Below are positions 39,601 through 52,912 of a stretch of DNA of 64,000 nucleotides, piece after piece. Every line of letters begins with the position of its first letter. Position 1 is the first letter of the stretch. The position numbers were made by a program, and so were the translations under genes. The stretch is from positions 22,001-86,000 of the forward strand of contig JADWOT020001325.1 of assembly GCA_036345935.2 (NCBI GenBank), in the 5' to 3' direction. The notes below the pieces were generated by a model. That model did no database searches. It was not told where the DNA came from and saw nothing but the letters and a program-made list of their open reading frames with translations. The stretch comes from Taenia hydatigena (Eukaryota; Platyhelminthes; Cestoda; Cyclophyllidea; Taeniidae).

Positions 39601-41556
39601 ATGGTGCTAATGTTAGCCTCCAAGCCTATTAGCAAGCAGACGCTTTACATTGCGCACTTTGTTGTATTGGAGCTTGTAATAGACACAAAATGAATATTGC
39701 CCATGTGCATAGCTTTGTTGGCGGGCAGCCTAAAAGTCTCCCTTTACTTCCGTCTCAACCTTCATCATTTATCGCTTTTCTGATCTACTTGCCCATTTTC
39801 AACCTCCTACTTTCTTCCACTCCCCACTTCATCCTGCTGTTTTTGCTCACTCAACTCTAGCTAAAGTTAATCGACACTTGTAGGCGTCTTAATATCCTTC
39901 CTCATTTCTTTTGTTTTCCACTGCATCCCTTTTTGTTCCTAACATGCGGAACTCTAAAATCTTGGTTTGTTGGTCTATTCCATCTGTTTTCTATTCACTC
40001 CCATCCAATCCCTCTCCTCATCTTCCACTTTGCTGGCGTTACACGCAAACGCAACTTCCCTCACATACGAGAACTTTATGCAGTTGTCCCTAAAGCATGG
40101 AGCCTGTGAATCCTCATACATTGCTTAATTCCTTGCGGTTGACATGCGTTACTAGCGCCATAATTCTTCCAGTTGGGCTGCCAATGGGTGGCATCCACGG
40201 TGTTTTACACGCCAGGAGAGAGACATCGATGCTACTGCATGCTAAATGAGGACATAAAAATAATCGTTCTCTCGGCAAGGCAAATGAAAGCAAAAGCGAG
40301 AACTAGAGTTTTGGGTCACTTGCAATAACATTGTGCCGAATGGCTGAACTAACACAAAATTTGATTAATAAAAATAGCAAATAAGGCTGCATTCAAATTG
40401 TGGTGACACCCTGTGTCAGCAAGCCAGCCTAACACGCTAATCCACCGCAAGCATAGTTGGCGAATTCTTTTAAAAGCCATGAGTCATTTGAACATGAATT
40501 GCTTTTCACCGTAGCACTGAGAGGATGAGGAACATGCTACAACAGCGAATTAGTAATACGATTAGCCAAACAGTTCATCAAGCGGTATCTTTTGCAGTGC
40601 GAATTTTCAGGTTATTTAGGTACTACGCCTTACATAAGTAGCTGTGAAGTTGAAGTTAGAAATGAACAAAACAGAGCTGCCTAGCATGGAGTTGAGGAGA
40701 AAACATGGTGCATGCTTAACGAGTGCTGGAATACGTGGGCAGCAGTTTTGTGTTGAGGGTCAGGGGAAGGTATAATAAATATGGCTGAAGAGACGCTGGT
40801 GGCATTAATACCCTTGAAATAACAACATTGACAATGGCCTTATTTTGACGCTTTCCCCATGGAAATGTCTTTGCAATATTAACGATTTGGATGCACTCGA
40901 AATCCAGGCTTAACATTCATTCTTTGATCTGATTTGATGCAATGCCAACAGGGCTTACAGCTTGTTTTAACAAACACAGTAAAATTATTTTAGTGAGTTT
41001 TTCGGTCAGTTCGTCTTGCATAATGTCACAGGCGCACACATATCAGGCTTCAATCTAGCCAGCATTTTACATTAAGTACTTTTTACAGTTGACGACTTTG
41101 ATGTCGGTTCCTTTAGGACTAAAACATCGAAACTTAAGGCGGAAAAATCTTATGCACTAAGCAGCATAAGCATGTGTCTCATCACAAATTCTATCTTAAA
41201 ATAAGCGATTTCGGAAACGATTTGCTAAAATGATTATGGACATACTACCTACTGTTTGTGAAGACTAAACAGTTACCGCAGTGCACTAGGCATTTACCCA
41301 ACTGATGACTAGATTGAAAGAGCATGTAAGTTGTTCCCCAATGTAACATCAGCGGGCAGGCTTTCCTTCAGGCCATGATGCTAGGCCGAAATCCGTTAGT
41401 GACCGTTGCTTTTGCTTATATTCTCTTTTCTCCAATGCGTACGCTATTAGGCATTGTTGGCTGCTGCTTCCTTACTGGTCATAAATATCGGAAAGTACTC
41501 TCATTTTACGACATGCATGCATCTTGAACGGTGTTCCACTACACGAAGTAGAGACT
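36601..41556. other. Gene-poor stretch upstream of the FN3 exons
   Basis: A minus-strand frame at about 37270-37108 reads RLHITFTTQNIILAKCDLFW then NVVITNELAPSA and a stop, which resembles the first half of an FN3 domain. It lacks a good donor and may be a relic of another FN3 exon. Elsewhere (for example 37886-38275, 39250-39555) frames are open but unrecognised. Confidence 0.35.
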
Positions 41557-41822
41557 GTAGCACCGCATGTGAGGAGGACTCGACCAAAACCTAAAAATCA
41601 GCCTTCTGGTTGTGCGCTCTTAGTGAAAGCCTTTAGTGAATGCTTTGGTGTGCAATCCTTCCTTTTTACTCTCCACTGCCTTTTGGATTTTTTGATTTCG
41701 TGCGGGCCTTAAAACCTTAAAGATCTTGAATATTTTAGTAGAGCCAGCTCTCAATTTTAGGACCTCGGTAATTGAGAACCAGTGCTAACACTCCGTAATG
41801 GCAAATCTACTTACTTTTAGCG

Positions 41823-41898
41823 TCCATAATTCAGCCTAATGGATAGGGCGTCCGCCTTTTAAGTATAAGATTGCGGGTTCGAGTCCTGTCACCGGTGC
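41823..41898 (+). mobile_element. tRNA-Arg-like SINE head
   Basis: Contains an A-box-like cagcctaatgg, a seven-base anticodon-loop-like ctTTTaa, and a perfect B box ggttcgagtcc, followed by tgtcaccggtgc. The 5' acceptor arm has decayed and does not pair with the 3' side, so it is not a working tRNA. A body with two related stretches (cctcctgttggtgacgttgg and following) continues to about 42000. The inverted copy is at 63659-63734. Confidence 0.65.
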
Positions 41899-42169
41899 TT
41901 TGTTGGCGACTTCACTAGCCCAACCGGCCTCCTGTTGGTGACGTTGGTGAGGATTCAGCAATAAGTGATGCGGTGGTGTCGAATTCAGCACCTATTACTG
42001 CCCAAACCTTCTCATTTCGTGAGCGGGCACAAGTTTTACTGTATGCGTGTTCGAATGCACGTAGCTATAAAGGCATGTAAATGACAGAAGTTATGAGGCT
42101 GACCGTATGTAGCAGTGTTGTCTACAGGGGTTTGACCTCGAATAGGATGATTATGATTCACCAGCGTTA

Positions 42170-42740
42170 GCAAAAGACCACAAAATGCCTAGATTGGCAA
42201 TCGTCTATTGTTTCATCAATCGATTGATCCTTTGTGTTCCGTCTGTTCGTTCAGCCGATTATAGGTTGATGTTCATTAAAAAGCAGTTGAGCAGAATTGA
42301 TTAGAGTGGATCAAATACGAGCTAGATGCATGCCAGTAGCTTTTCAGAGATGTTGGTTAAAAGCGTAGACACAGAATAATAGCGCATTTGTAGGCCCAAT
42401 CTGTCTAAAGGTAGGATTCGCAACCTAAGTGCTCAACGTTCCGAGTTCGAATTATGAACACCGTCTCCTTTGACTTATTTCTCCATCTGTTAATAATGAC
42501 TGCAATAATTAACATCCGATGGGCGTCAGAGACTCCAAGCTAGATGCTAATTTTTCCTAGCGGAAGTGCAAAGGATCTACCGGATGGGTTATGCAGCCAT
42601 AGTCGTAATGCCTATACCCATTCTCTAAAAGTCTTATTAGGCTGACAATATAATTCATGCCTCTTCAGCACAGCAACACCCACCTATGCAAGCACGATGC
42701 GTCTATATCGGATACTTATTTGTTTGGTATTGATTGACAA
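42170..42740 (+). repeat. SINE-like dispersed repeat with a tRNA-Glu-like segment
   Basis: Within it, gtctaaaggtaggattcgc and gagttcgaatt resemble the A and B boxes of a tRNA-Glu type promoter. The family has an inverted, decayed copy at 18920-19480 and a palindrome partner at 62817-63387. Confidence 0.55.
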
Positions 42741-44405
42741 ATGCTACTTTCGGTGCTTTTAATCGAAACATGCGCTCCTAATGTGGCATCGCATGGGGTA
42801 ATAGCATATGATTAGATGAGCGTGTCTAATTCTGTGAAGTTGGTTGTGACGAAACGTGGATAAGAGCGCTGCGGTCTTCTCATGCAGACAAGAACTGCAC
42901 TCACTAAATTGCAATTATAGATTTATCCTCAGCCATCAGGAGGGGGTCGCGTTTTACCACACTTTGAATTCTCAATGTAAATAGAGCGCTCTATTAAGCC
43001 TGATTGCTATCAGTAGTCAGAATTCATGAGCGCATTTAAAATTTTGTCTGCTGATTGAACGAAAATAATTAACTGTTAGTTCATATTTGCTCCTGGATGA
43101 TTAGGAAAAGTTGGGAGCTTGAAATTGATATGGGGAAGCAAAAAGCCAAAGTTTGTTGGCCAGAATTTAACCAAACGTAAAGAGCAAGCAAGTATTTCTA
43201 ATAGAAATGTTATCATGAAAGTATTGCCTAAAAAGACGAGGTGCAATAGATTGCATTTTATTACGAAACAATTGAATGGTTGAGCCTAACCAAATGGTCA
43301 GGTTTGCTACTTATACTGATGCTAAGGGAGTCAAAGTTTTAACTGGAGAAGGCAAGGAACTGACGTTGCATTATTGGCTCCCATCAGCACGCTATGGTTT
43401 TTAATTGACATTGTTTAGTATTGTCTTTGGTATTGACTAGATTTGGAATAAGGGACGGAAACTTAGTGGAGGGATAATGAAAAATGAAGGTAGGCGATTA
43501 ATAAATGCGAACGCAGCAATTGAAACGTAGAAAGCAGTCAAAACTAGGCAGGTAATCTGTGTGGAAATGAGCAAAGTGTCCCTGGGAAAGCCTTGAGCAG
43601 AAAACAAACGCAGATTAATGCAGGAATCTAGATTTCAGCATCGTTGGGAAAGCGGCTATGCTAATCGCATAATGAGGCAATGAATACGAGAAGAGCAGGT
43701 TTAGGCACAATGCGGAATTATGCAAAGATTTTATTTTGATTGGTAACTATATTCGTATTGACTCGGCGTAAGACTAAAGAAGACAAACTGAAGTAATTGC
43801 ATTTGAAATCAATCGCGCACTATTTTGGATGCCCCCTCGGTCGCACATATTGCCAAGCTTTCGATAACCGTCGGCAATGTTTACAGGACCAGATCTAATA
43901 CGCTGATTCCACTAATGTCTACGATGCTCCCAGGAGGGATGCAAGTAAAAAAAATAAATCTCTTCCAGTCCTTAAGAATCCAAAAGAAAGCAATTTAGTC
44001 CTAAAATGGGCAGAGTTGGCGGGATGAGGTGAAAATGCCAACGCCAGATCTATATTCAGAATTTTGCTAGTCTTTATGCCCAAGCAAATTTGAATATAAA
44101 GTTTAAGTACATGTGGGGATTATGAAAGATTAAAACACATGTGGAATTTGTGTGTGATTAAAGAAGGTCCGACTGGCCTCGGTTGCAACTCAAGCAGACG
44201 ATTGTGCCAAAAGCCATATGTTACTGTTTCATATGGTGTAATGATGCAACTATTCAGCCTTCAGTGAGAGATAATTGAATTTCCATGCATACCCATCAAG
44301 GCCGTTGCTACAATGCCTTAAGCGTGAAGGTCTCACCATGTTAAGATAAATCGCAGTGCTTACTGCTAAGCTAGAAGGCCTCGCATTCTTTACTGAAGAA
44401 CATTT
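42741..44405. other. Outer-arm sequence without genes
   Basis: No gene or RNA is recognised. The frame at 44250-44447 is also in the right arm only because the DNA is duplicated. Confidence 0.35.
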
Positions 44406-47091
44406 TACACCTACAGAAACATAGCTGTTTTTATTTATAAATTCCACTTCTTTATAGAATAAAATGTCTCGCTTAATGATCTCGTCATTTGTTCATTCGA
44501 CCACGCAAAAGTTCAAACTATGGAAGCCGCCCTTACGCTTTCACCTGTGTTAATAACCTCTTAGCCCATCTGCAGGGAAGTAGATTTTGTTTCTCTAAGC
44601 CACTTTAACCTATTACGGCGTCACTGAGAAGCCAAGGCACTGAGTTTATGGCACGAAACCACTAGCCAACGTTTTAGAAGATCGCATCAGCTAAAAGCAT
44701 TTAATGATCACCAAACTAATGATAAGGTGCACTATACCACAAGCAAATGGAAATTGGTTGGCCAAAACAACAAGGTAGCCTGCCTGCATTCTCCGCAAGT
44801 TAATAAAGCGTGTTCACAAGCATCGTACGATTTTAGCACCGTTATATGGAGGCGTCCCGACATTGTAATATGACCGTTTACAGATAATCTATTGCAATAA
44901 GAATGTTGGGAAACCGTACTGTAGATTTCCTCAATTATTTAGAATTTCAATTCTTGGAAAGAAGCAATGCTCAGTCTAGCAAACAGTGATTTTAGTTGCC
45001 ACGTGTATTTGAAGCTCCTCTATTAATGTCGGCTTTCTTCTGTCGCCAATACACCTAAATATTATGCCAAATAACCAGCCATTCCTTGTCATTTTTATTC
45101 GTTTCCACGTAACCACTTATCCAGTCGCGCCCTATTAACCGATGTCTTGTTTAACTATTCTACCAATGCGTCGATTGTGGCTTTGATTGTTAACCCAGTG
45201 GTTCAATTTTAACTTTATGGGAATCACGTTTATCCATCAAATCAGTTCATTTGAGGCACCTAGTCTGAATTTTCGAAATAACAACCTTAGGCAAGTCAAG
45301 TATTTCAAGGTGAGGTTGATTAGGACTACATGCTTGGTTGATTCCTTTAAAGTAAGGGCACAATTATTTGCAAGCATGGCAGCTTCGTTTCCTAAGCAAA
45401 GTTTCAGTATGGATTCGTTGGTATTTACAAAGCCTAAATAAAATGATATGTTTCATGCCCTATCAATTGCCAGTAACTCAGTCAACTTTGAATCGGTTTC
45501 TCCTTTTAGAGCTATTTATGTCCCAGCCTTGCTTGCATACCTCGCCGGATTCGGACACTGAAAATGTGAAGCAAAAAGAGGCGGTGGGGAATACTCTTTG
45601 CATTTAGAACGAGCCCACGACAGCAGAATCGAATCCATTGAGGTGTGTGTGTTATTTTAATGAGTGCAACACTATTTCTATCTGCCTTGTATTCAACAGA
45701 CAAAACGATGGTAAAAGTAGACTCGCGAGCACCAGAATTGTCTCAAAGCAGCCCATCGAAAGAATACGACCTGTGGATTGGACCTCTTCACCTGCCCTGT
45801 GGACCCTTTTGTTTACTCGCCCTCTCCGTCTTATCAGAGACCAAGCGTTTGCTAATACGTAGGCTAATTGCTTTCCCTTTTTCCCCCATGCTCTATTGTC
45901 TTCCCTTTAAATGCTCCTGCTTAGTCTATGCTCTGAAAAAATTACAGTTGATTGCCATTAACATAAAGGCAGGGCTCAAAAAATTGTATCTTATTCCTCC
46001 TTCCCTTCCCACTTACACTTTGCTAGTTATGGACCAGCTGCTGCTCACTTCAAAGATTCGTGTCTTATGGTTTTCTAGGAAAACACCATTAGTGCCAGTC
46101 ATTGAGCACTTAATCATACACATTCTCTGGTAAATTTGTCAAAGCCAGTTTGCGCCGAATTAAAGCGGAAATTATCCTTCTATGAGCGTGCTCTCCCGGA
46201 GACCATTTAGATTCCTTGTTGTACACTTGTAAACTTTGGCGAAAGCAATCAGCCGACTGCATTTTCGCTCAATTGCAATCTGGATCTTTATCACTGCTAG
46301 TAGTTGGTTGGGTAGATCAACTTATCTGGAAGGATATTCGCGGTGTGCCTTATGTCATGATGGAGAACGTGGCGGAGCATAAGTGCATGAAATCCAAGTG
46401 CGCCACTACTAGGGACGTGGTTTATGCTGCCCAAGCCCTTGGTAGCTCAGGTGATTCGTAGCCGAATGGCAGGTGGCCGAAGAGATTGTGGTGGGTTCTG
46501 TAAGAACGCTGTGATGGCCTATTTTAGCTCCATCTTTAACACTACATTGTCAACTGACTCATCTTTGTCTGCTTCGACAAAGACGTCTGCAAATCGGTGG
46601 AAAGAAGCAGAACATGGTGGCTGACAGAAATTCAGAGTTTGTTGCAGATGCACATATGGGCGGGCTGTTGTTAGGCAGCCACGAGCCTGCTTCTTTGTCA
46701 CCTCATTGTTCATCTCTCCTCCTTTGCTCCCCACCATTCTTCCTTCCCGTGCTTGATTTATTCATGCCTTCACTCTCGTGCATTACGGCGGCAGTAGCGA
46801 TAGGCGGAATACCAGGCGACTAGATTCATGAGTCGGTGATCGATTGTGTGGACAGCTGACTGATTACTGGTGAGAAGGATTGCGCATCGGAGGTCAGTAA
46901 CGGCAGGCGTGGCGTTACTGTTGATCCTGACGGTAATAGTGGTGGTCGTAAAGGTGGGCCGAATACCGACAGATAATTGTAGACATATGTATATACCTGA
47001 ATATAAGATGGCCTATTTTGGTAAGTTTTACGCGTCTGCTCACGAAATTTGGCGGTGTAACAGCAGCTCGTTTGTTGCTCAATGATAAAAA
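44406..47091 (+). repeat. Tandem duplication, copy 1 (2,686 bp)
   Basis: Matches 47093-49778 base for base at an offset of 2,687, with roughly 2-4 percent substitutions in the parts compared. The right arm holds only one copy of this unit. The copy ends exactly at the N at 47092. Open frames inside change by missense and indel between copies and no domain is recognised, so I call no gene here. Confidence 0.85.
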
Positions 47092-47092
47092 N
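47092..47092. other. Single ambiguous base N at a duplication junction
   Basis: The only N in the window. It sits exactly where copy 1 of the tandem duplication ends (aatgataaaaa) and copy 2 begins (tacacctacag), which marks it as an assembly join. Confidence 0.95.
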
Positions 47093-49778
47093 TACACCTA
47101 CAGAAACATAGCTGTTTTTATTTATAAATTCCACTTCTTTATAGAATAAAATGTCTCGCTTAATGATCTCGTCATTTGTTCATTCGACCACGCAATAATT
47201 CAAACTATGGAGGCCGCTCTTACGCTTTCACCTCTGTTAATGACCTCTTAGCCCATCTGCAGGGAAGTAGATTTTGTTTCTCTAAGCCACTTTAACCTAT
47301 TACGGCGTCACTGGGAAGCCAAGGCACTGAGTTTATGGCACGAAACCACTAGCCAACGTTTTAGAAGATCGCATCAGCTAAAAGCATTTAATGATCACCA
47401 AACTAATGATAAGGTGCACTCTACCACAAGCAAATGGAAATTGGTTGGCCAAAACAACAAGGTAGCCTGCCTGCATTCTCCGCAAGTTAATAAAACGTAT
47501 TCACAAGCATCGTACGATTCAGCACCGTTACATGGAGGCGTCCCGACATTGTAATATGACCGTTTACAGATAATCTATTGCAATAAGAATGTTGGGAAAC
47601 CGTATTGTAGATTTCCTTAATTATTTAGAATTTCAATGCTTGTAAAGAAGCAATGCTCAGTCTAGCCAACAGTGATTTTAGTTGCCACGTGTATTTGAAG
47701 CTCCTCTATTAATGTCGGCTTTCTTCTGTCGCCAATACACCTAAATATTATGCCAAATAACCAGCCATTCCTTGTCATTTTTATTCGTTTCCACGTAACC
47801 GCTTATCCAGTCGCGCCCTATTAACCGATGTCTTGTTTAACTATTTTACCAATGCGTCGATTGTGGCTTTAAATGTTAACCCGGTGGTTCAATTTTAACT
47901 TTATGGGAATCACGTTTATCCATCTAATCAGTTCATTTGAGGCACTTAGTCTGAATTTTCGAAATAACAACCTTAGGCAAGTCAAGTATTTCAAGGTGAG
48001 TTTGACTAGGACTACATGCTTGGTTGATTCCTTTAAAGTAAGGGCACAATTATTTGCAAGCATGGCAGCTTCGTTGCCTAAGCAAAGTTTCAGTATGGAT
48101 TCGTTGGTATTTACAAAGCCTAAATAAAATGATATGTTTTATGCCCTAGCAATTGCCAGTAACTCAGCCAACTTTGAATCGGTTTCTCTTTTTAGAGCTA
48201 TTTATGTCCTAGCCTTACTTGCATACCTCGCCGGATTCGGACACTGAAAATGTGAAGCAAAAAGAGGCGGTGGGGAATACTCTTTGCATTTAGAACGAGC
48301 CCACGACAGCAAACTCGAATCCATTGAGGTGTGTGTGTTATTTTAATGAGTGCAACACTATTTCTCTGCCTTATATTCGACAGACAAAACGATGGTAAAA
48401 GTAGCCTCGAAAGCACCAGAATTGTCTCAAAGCAGCCCATCGAAAGAATACGACCTGTGGGTTGGACCTCTTCACCTGCCCTGTGGACCCTTTTGTTTAC
48501 TCACCCTCTCCGTCTTATCAGAGACCAAGCGTTTGCTAATACGTAGGCTAATTGCTTTCCCTTTTTCCCCCATGCTCTGTTGTCTTCCCTTTAAATGCTC
48601 ATGCTTAGTCCATGCTCTGAAAAACTACAGTTGATTGCCATTAACATAAAGGCAGGGCTCAAAAAATTGTATCTTATTCCTCCTTCCCTTCCTACTTACA
48701 CTTTGCTAGTTATGGACCAGCTGCTGCTCACTTTAAAGATTCGTGTCTTATGGTTTTCTAGGAAAACACCGTTAGTGCCAGTCATTGAGCACTTAATCAT
48801 ACACATTCTCTGGTAAATTTGTCAAAGCCAGTTTGCGCCGAATTAAAGTGGGAATTATCCTTCTATGAGCGTGCTATCCCGGAGACCATTTAGGTTCCTT
48901 GTTATACACTTGTAAACTTTGGCGAAAGCAATCAGCCGACTGCATTTTCGCTCAATTGAAATCTGGATCTTTATCATTGCTAGTAGTTGGTTGGGTAGAT
49001 CAACTTGTCTGGAAGGATATTCGCGGTGTGCCTTATGTCATGATGGAAAACGTGGCGGAGCATAAGTGCATGAAATCCAAGTGCGCCACTACTAAGGACG
49101 TGGTTTATGCTGCCCAAGCCCTTGGTAGCTCAGGTGATTCGTAGCCGAATGGCAGGTGGACGAAGAGATTGTGGTGGGTTCTGTAAGAACGCTGTGGTGG
49201 CCTATTTTAGCTCCATCTTTAACACTACATTGTCAATTGACTCATCTTTGTCTGCTTCGACAAAGACGTCTGCAAATCGGTGGAAAGAAGCTGAACATGG
49301 TGGCTGACAGAAATTCAGAGTTTGTTGCAGATGCACAGATGGGCGAACTGTTGTTGGGCAGCCACGAGCCTGCTTCTTTGTCACCTCATTGTTCATCTCT
49401 CCTCCTTTGCTCCCCACCATTCTTCCTTCCCGTGCTTGATTTATTCATACCTTCACTCTCGTGCATTACGGCAGCAGTAGCGATAGGCGGAATTCCAGGC
49501 GACTAGATTCATGAGTCGGTGATCGATTGTGTGGACAGCTGACTGATTACTGGTGAGAAGGATTGCGCATCGGGGGTCAGTAACGGCAGGCGTGGCGTTA
49601 CTGTTGATCCTGACGGTGATAGTGGTGGTCGTGAAGGTGGGCCGAATACCGACAGATAATTGTAGACATATGTATATACCAGAATATAAGATGGCCTATT
49701 CCGGTAAGTTTTACGCGTCTGCTCACGAAATTAGGCGGTGTAACAGCAGCTCGTTTGTTGCTCAATGATAAAAAGGCT
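47093..49778 (+). repeat. Tandem duplication, copy 2
   Basis: Second copy of the 2,686-bp unit. Unlike copy 1 it is practically identical to its right-arm partner (58466-61151). Confidence 0.85.
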
Positions 49779-51847
49779 ACCAAATTTTACATTAAGAGCG
49801 GGTCTCCTCTTCTTCCCGTCTACACCTCGTCTCCTCTACAAGGCGCCGCTTTGCGCTGTTTCAATGCGCTGAACTAAGCTAAGTCTCAGGCTTTACTATT
49901 TTACGTTTGGATATTGGGATCTACGTTGCAGACCTCTTTGAACAAGGGAATACTAAAAAGTACGCATTATGAAAAGTGCATTCTATTCAACTAGCTGGCT
50001 AGCTGTTATTCAAGGTTTTGACATCAGTTTCGACAGGTTTGCTAGAATGGTTGCTTAAAACCTGTGCTCATAAGATCGGTTTTTTCACGTATCGAAGACA
50101 TGACTGCCACTTATGAACGCTCTTACCCTTCCAGCTTTGACGACCTACCTCAATTAATCTCTTGACTATGCCGCTTAAAGGGCTGTGGCACTCCGCAAAA
50201 AAATTGCAATTTTCATTCACCGTTTTGTATAGCGTTGTATTATCTCCACTGAAAAAGCTAGTAAACGTGTTAAAGGTATTTAGTGGTCGTACATAGGATC
50301 AATCTGAAGTGCACTCTCTAAATTCAAAGTGATTAATTATCAAATTAAGTAATGGACGCTTAAATAAGATGGCCAATGCTCAGAACAAATTGCGACACAC
50401 CGTTTCAATGAAAATTTTCCTCCAAACATTCCTCGATTTTGAATTAGCATGGTTGTTGCCACGGCCATTTCAGATGCGTTTATCGCCAGGCCTAGCTCAA
50501 GTTTTATTCACAAGTTTTAGGTGTCACTCAAGTCGCCAACACCTTAGAGTGTTAACCAAAGGCTCATCAACCTAAAACACACGTCGTTACATCCCGCCGA
50601 ATGCTCTGCACTGGAGAGCTACAGAGATCTGGTGTTGACAGTAACGTCATAACTTAGTTTACAATTTAGTTCATTAAGGCAGCAGATTGCGTTTACCTGC
50701 AATTAGTCCCCTGGGTAACCGGCTTTAGGCTCACAAAATATTTCCCGCATGAACGTCTGGTCCCAGGCACGCAATCATTGGCTCTACTTTGCGCATTCTA
50801 AAGGTGAATAGTCTGTTTATGCGCTTACAGGTTGCGATCACTACCACCCCTGGCCCATCCTTAACACTATTGTAGAGGACGCTGAAGTAGCATAAAAGCT
50901 GATCGCACGAACACCTTCATCCAAAGAGTGGTGATGAAAACGGCGTGTGGGGGAGGTCGAAGCGTAAGGTGTGCCTAAGAAAAATGAGGAAAGGAAGGTA
51001 TTTTCGCGCTGACCGCGTTCCATTGCCTTTGATGGTGAGTCTTTAGGCTTCTCCAGAGAACACACAGGAAACTTCGACGTCATTCAAGACTTACTCGTAC
51101 CCATCTGTAACCATACAATTCTAACGATGCTAGCCTTTAAAATATAAAGCTGTATCATTTATGATGCATTAGAATGGTTCAGATTTTGGCTTATATTTGG
51201 TCTGTCGGCCGATGGATGTCGATACTAGGGCCTCGTTACCATCTCAGTCTCTCATGCGCAGCATTTTATTTTAATGGAGAGTGCAGTTTTATTCCAGTCC
51301 ATTCCTTGCCTTGCATTTTGATATATTCACTGATTGCCTAAATTTGTTCTTTTGCATTCACAGTTTCCTCCGGTCTCCTACATTCGTTATGCATCATGGA
51401 ACTTGAGCTTCAGCCGAACAGAACACTTACATTCCCATAAAGCTAGCAGATGAAAGCATTTCATTCAGCCCCACTTTTGCCCAATGGGTAATTGCATACA
51501 CCAAAGCCACTTTTTCCACACTAAGTCTTGCTAACCTGCCATCCATGCCTCACTTTTTGCTTTCCAAGTTCTTCGAGTGGACGGTGATTTGTGTCACAAA
51601 TTCTGCGGTTAACTTCGCCAAGGTAACGGATTTCTTTCTTCGACTTTTGTCTATTCGATCAATACTGGTAGACCCCCTATAACTGTCGACAAATGATTTT
51701 CTATTTCTATCTATCTAATTTACTCATTCTTTCCTCTCTCTTCCATTAAGTGCTAGAGCACACGTCAAAAATTCCTATTTAATTGCAAAGTTCACTATTG
51801 CCATTTTCTGGGACCGCGTAATTAAAACATAACGATTTAAGGCCAGC
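49779..51847. other. Left-arm sequence without recognised genes
   Basis: Frames such as 50369-50575 (+) and 50841-51083 (-) lack ATG starts, splice context or domains. Nothing supportable is seen. Confidence 0.4.
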
Positions 51848-51853
51848 TTTATT
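51848..51853 (-). terminator. Poly(A) signal of the left secreted-peptide gene
   Basis: AATAAA on the minus strand, about 190 bases after the stop codon. It mirrors 56391-56396. Confidence 0.6.
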
Positions 51854-52040
51854 GAGAAGAGTTCTTAGGAAAAGATACAGCCAATACGACAACTCATTTA
51901 ACTTACTATAGCGGTAAGTGAAATACTAAATTTTAGTGCTGCGGCTTATCACAGCATTGCACGACAAAATTATGAGGCAGAACAGATCCACACAGCTAAT
52001 TTGCAAGGTAAATGGTATATAATCAGGTGAGAACAAGTGA

Positions 52041-52373
52041 TCAACGACGAAGAGGAATAAATTGCGGAAGCGGAAAGCATCGAATCTTTTTGGCTTTACG
52101 ATCGTAGACACATTTGTATCTTACTGGAAGACGACGAAACACAGCTGGCATGAGGACATCCTCGCTCACGTCATCTTCATTGAGTTCATTGAACGTCTCC
52201 TTCTCAACCACGTCCTTGATTACGTCTTCACCCTCCGAAAGGTCTGACAAGTCGGAAAGGTCTGCCTCTGGCCTCAGCTCAGCCTTGTCAATCGCCAAAG
52301 ACGCGGAAAAGGTAGGGTGTGAAGTGAAGACGAGGAGAAGAACCATGCAGACTAGATTTGACAATGAACACAT
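52041..52373 (-). CDS. Secreted cationic-peptide precursor, left-arm copy
   Basis: Encodes the same 110 residues as the right-arm gene at 55871-56203, where the protein is described. Promoter, leader, coding sequence and poly(A) signal are all duplicated, so both copies could be expressed. Transcription runs leftward, away from the palindrome centre, so the two genes are divergent. If the palindrome is an assembly artefact, this and the right copy are one gene. Confidence 0.7.
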   Translation of the reverse strand: MCSLSNLVCMVLLLVFTSHPTFSASLAIDKAELRPEADLSDLSDLSEGEDVIKDVVEKETFNELNEDDVSEDVLMPAVFRRLPVRYKCVYDRKAKKIRCFPLPQFIPLRR

Positions 52374-52437
52374 GCTGTATTAATGCAGAGATGATGCTGG
52401 TTGTGTAGAGGATGCTTTGCGTACCCTCTACGTGGTA

Positions 52438-52444
52438 CTTTATA
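52438..52444 (-). promoter_or_regulatory. TATA box of the left secreted-peptide gene
   Basis: TATAAAG on the minus strand, mirror of 55800-55806, with its first base 71 bases before the ATG. Confidence 0.55.
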
Positions 52445-52651
52445 GGCATCTCGTGGGTTTGTTTATCTTTCAATCTCAATGTTTACTTTCGAACGGGGGC
52501 GAATGTACGGAGTCGGTATACCCTTTTACCGCTTGGCTAATCATGCGATCAATTCATAACGTATTGCTATACAAATCATGACAACCTTATTAAAATAGGC
52601 CTAGATGGCTTGGATTCTTACACCGAACTAGCATTGCACAACACATTGCAT

Positions 52652-52912
52652 TTATAAAATATCAGGTGAAGCATTCAAGGTAGTCACCAGAGCCCTTCTT
52701 GCAAAATATGGGGTGAATAAGGCAGTATCGCCTACCAACTCGAGCTTCCCGACTTCCGTAGTAGCGTGTGCCATCAAGGCTCTAATTGTGGCCGCATAAA
52801 TTACGCTTGAGCCCTCGAAGACAGCTGTTAATACTCTTAAACTTACACATGTTTGTAAAGTTGGATTTCCACCCATACTCATTATTGAGTTGGTAGAAAC
52901 CTTGTTAGCAGT
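52652..52912 (-). CDS. Candidate terminal exon, left-arm copy
   Basis: Mirror of the exon at 55332-55592; see that entry. Confidence 0.35.
   Translation of the reverse strand, partial: TANKVSTNSIMSMGGNPTLQTCVSLRVLTAVFEGSSVIYAATIRALMAHATTEVGKLELVGDTALFTPYFARRALVTTLNASPDIL

Larger units (their letters stand above)
41557..44405 (+). repeat. Outer left arm of the giant inverted repeat
   Basis: Reverse-complement partner of 61152-64000; matching positions sum to 105557 apart from small indels. The arms differ at scattered sites (for example gtgtaatgatgc against gtgtaaggatgc, and eight against seven A in a run near 43950), a few percent in the stretches I compared. The arm may extend left of 41557, but its partner would lie outside the window. 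Confidence 0.85.

Noticed and set aside
41823..41898. Working tRNA gene
   Set aside because: The 5' acceptor arm does not pair with the 3' side and the anticodon stem is mismatched; a SINE head fits better.
42100..42180. Hammerhead ribozyme, as found in some flatworm SINE-like repeats
   Set aside because: The conserved core CTGATGA with a paired GAAA could not be found in the repeat.
45645..46133. 162-codon frame in tandem copy 1
   Set aside because: It is broken by indels in tandem copy 2, and no domain is recognisable.
49553..49768. Short frame with a strong hydrophobic segment, present in all copies of the tandem unit
   Set aside because: It starts at GTG rather than ATG and has no acceptor or homologue; duplication of the DNA explains its recurrence.
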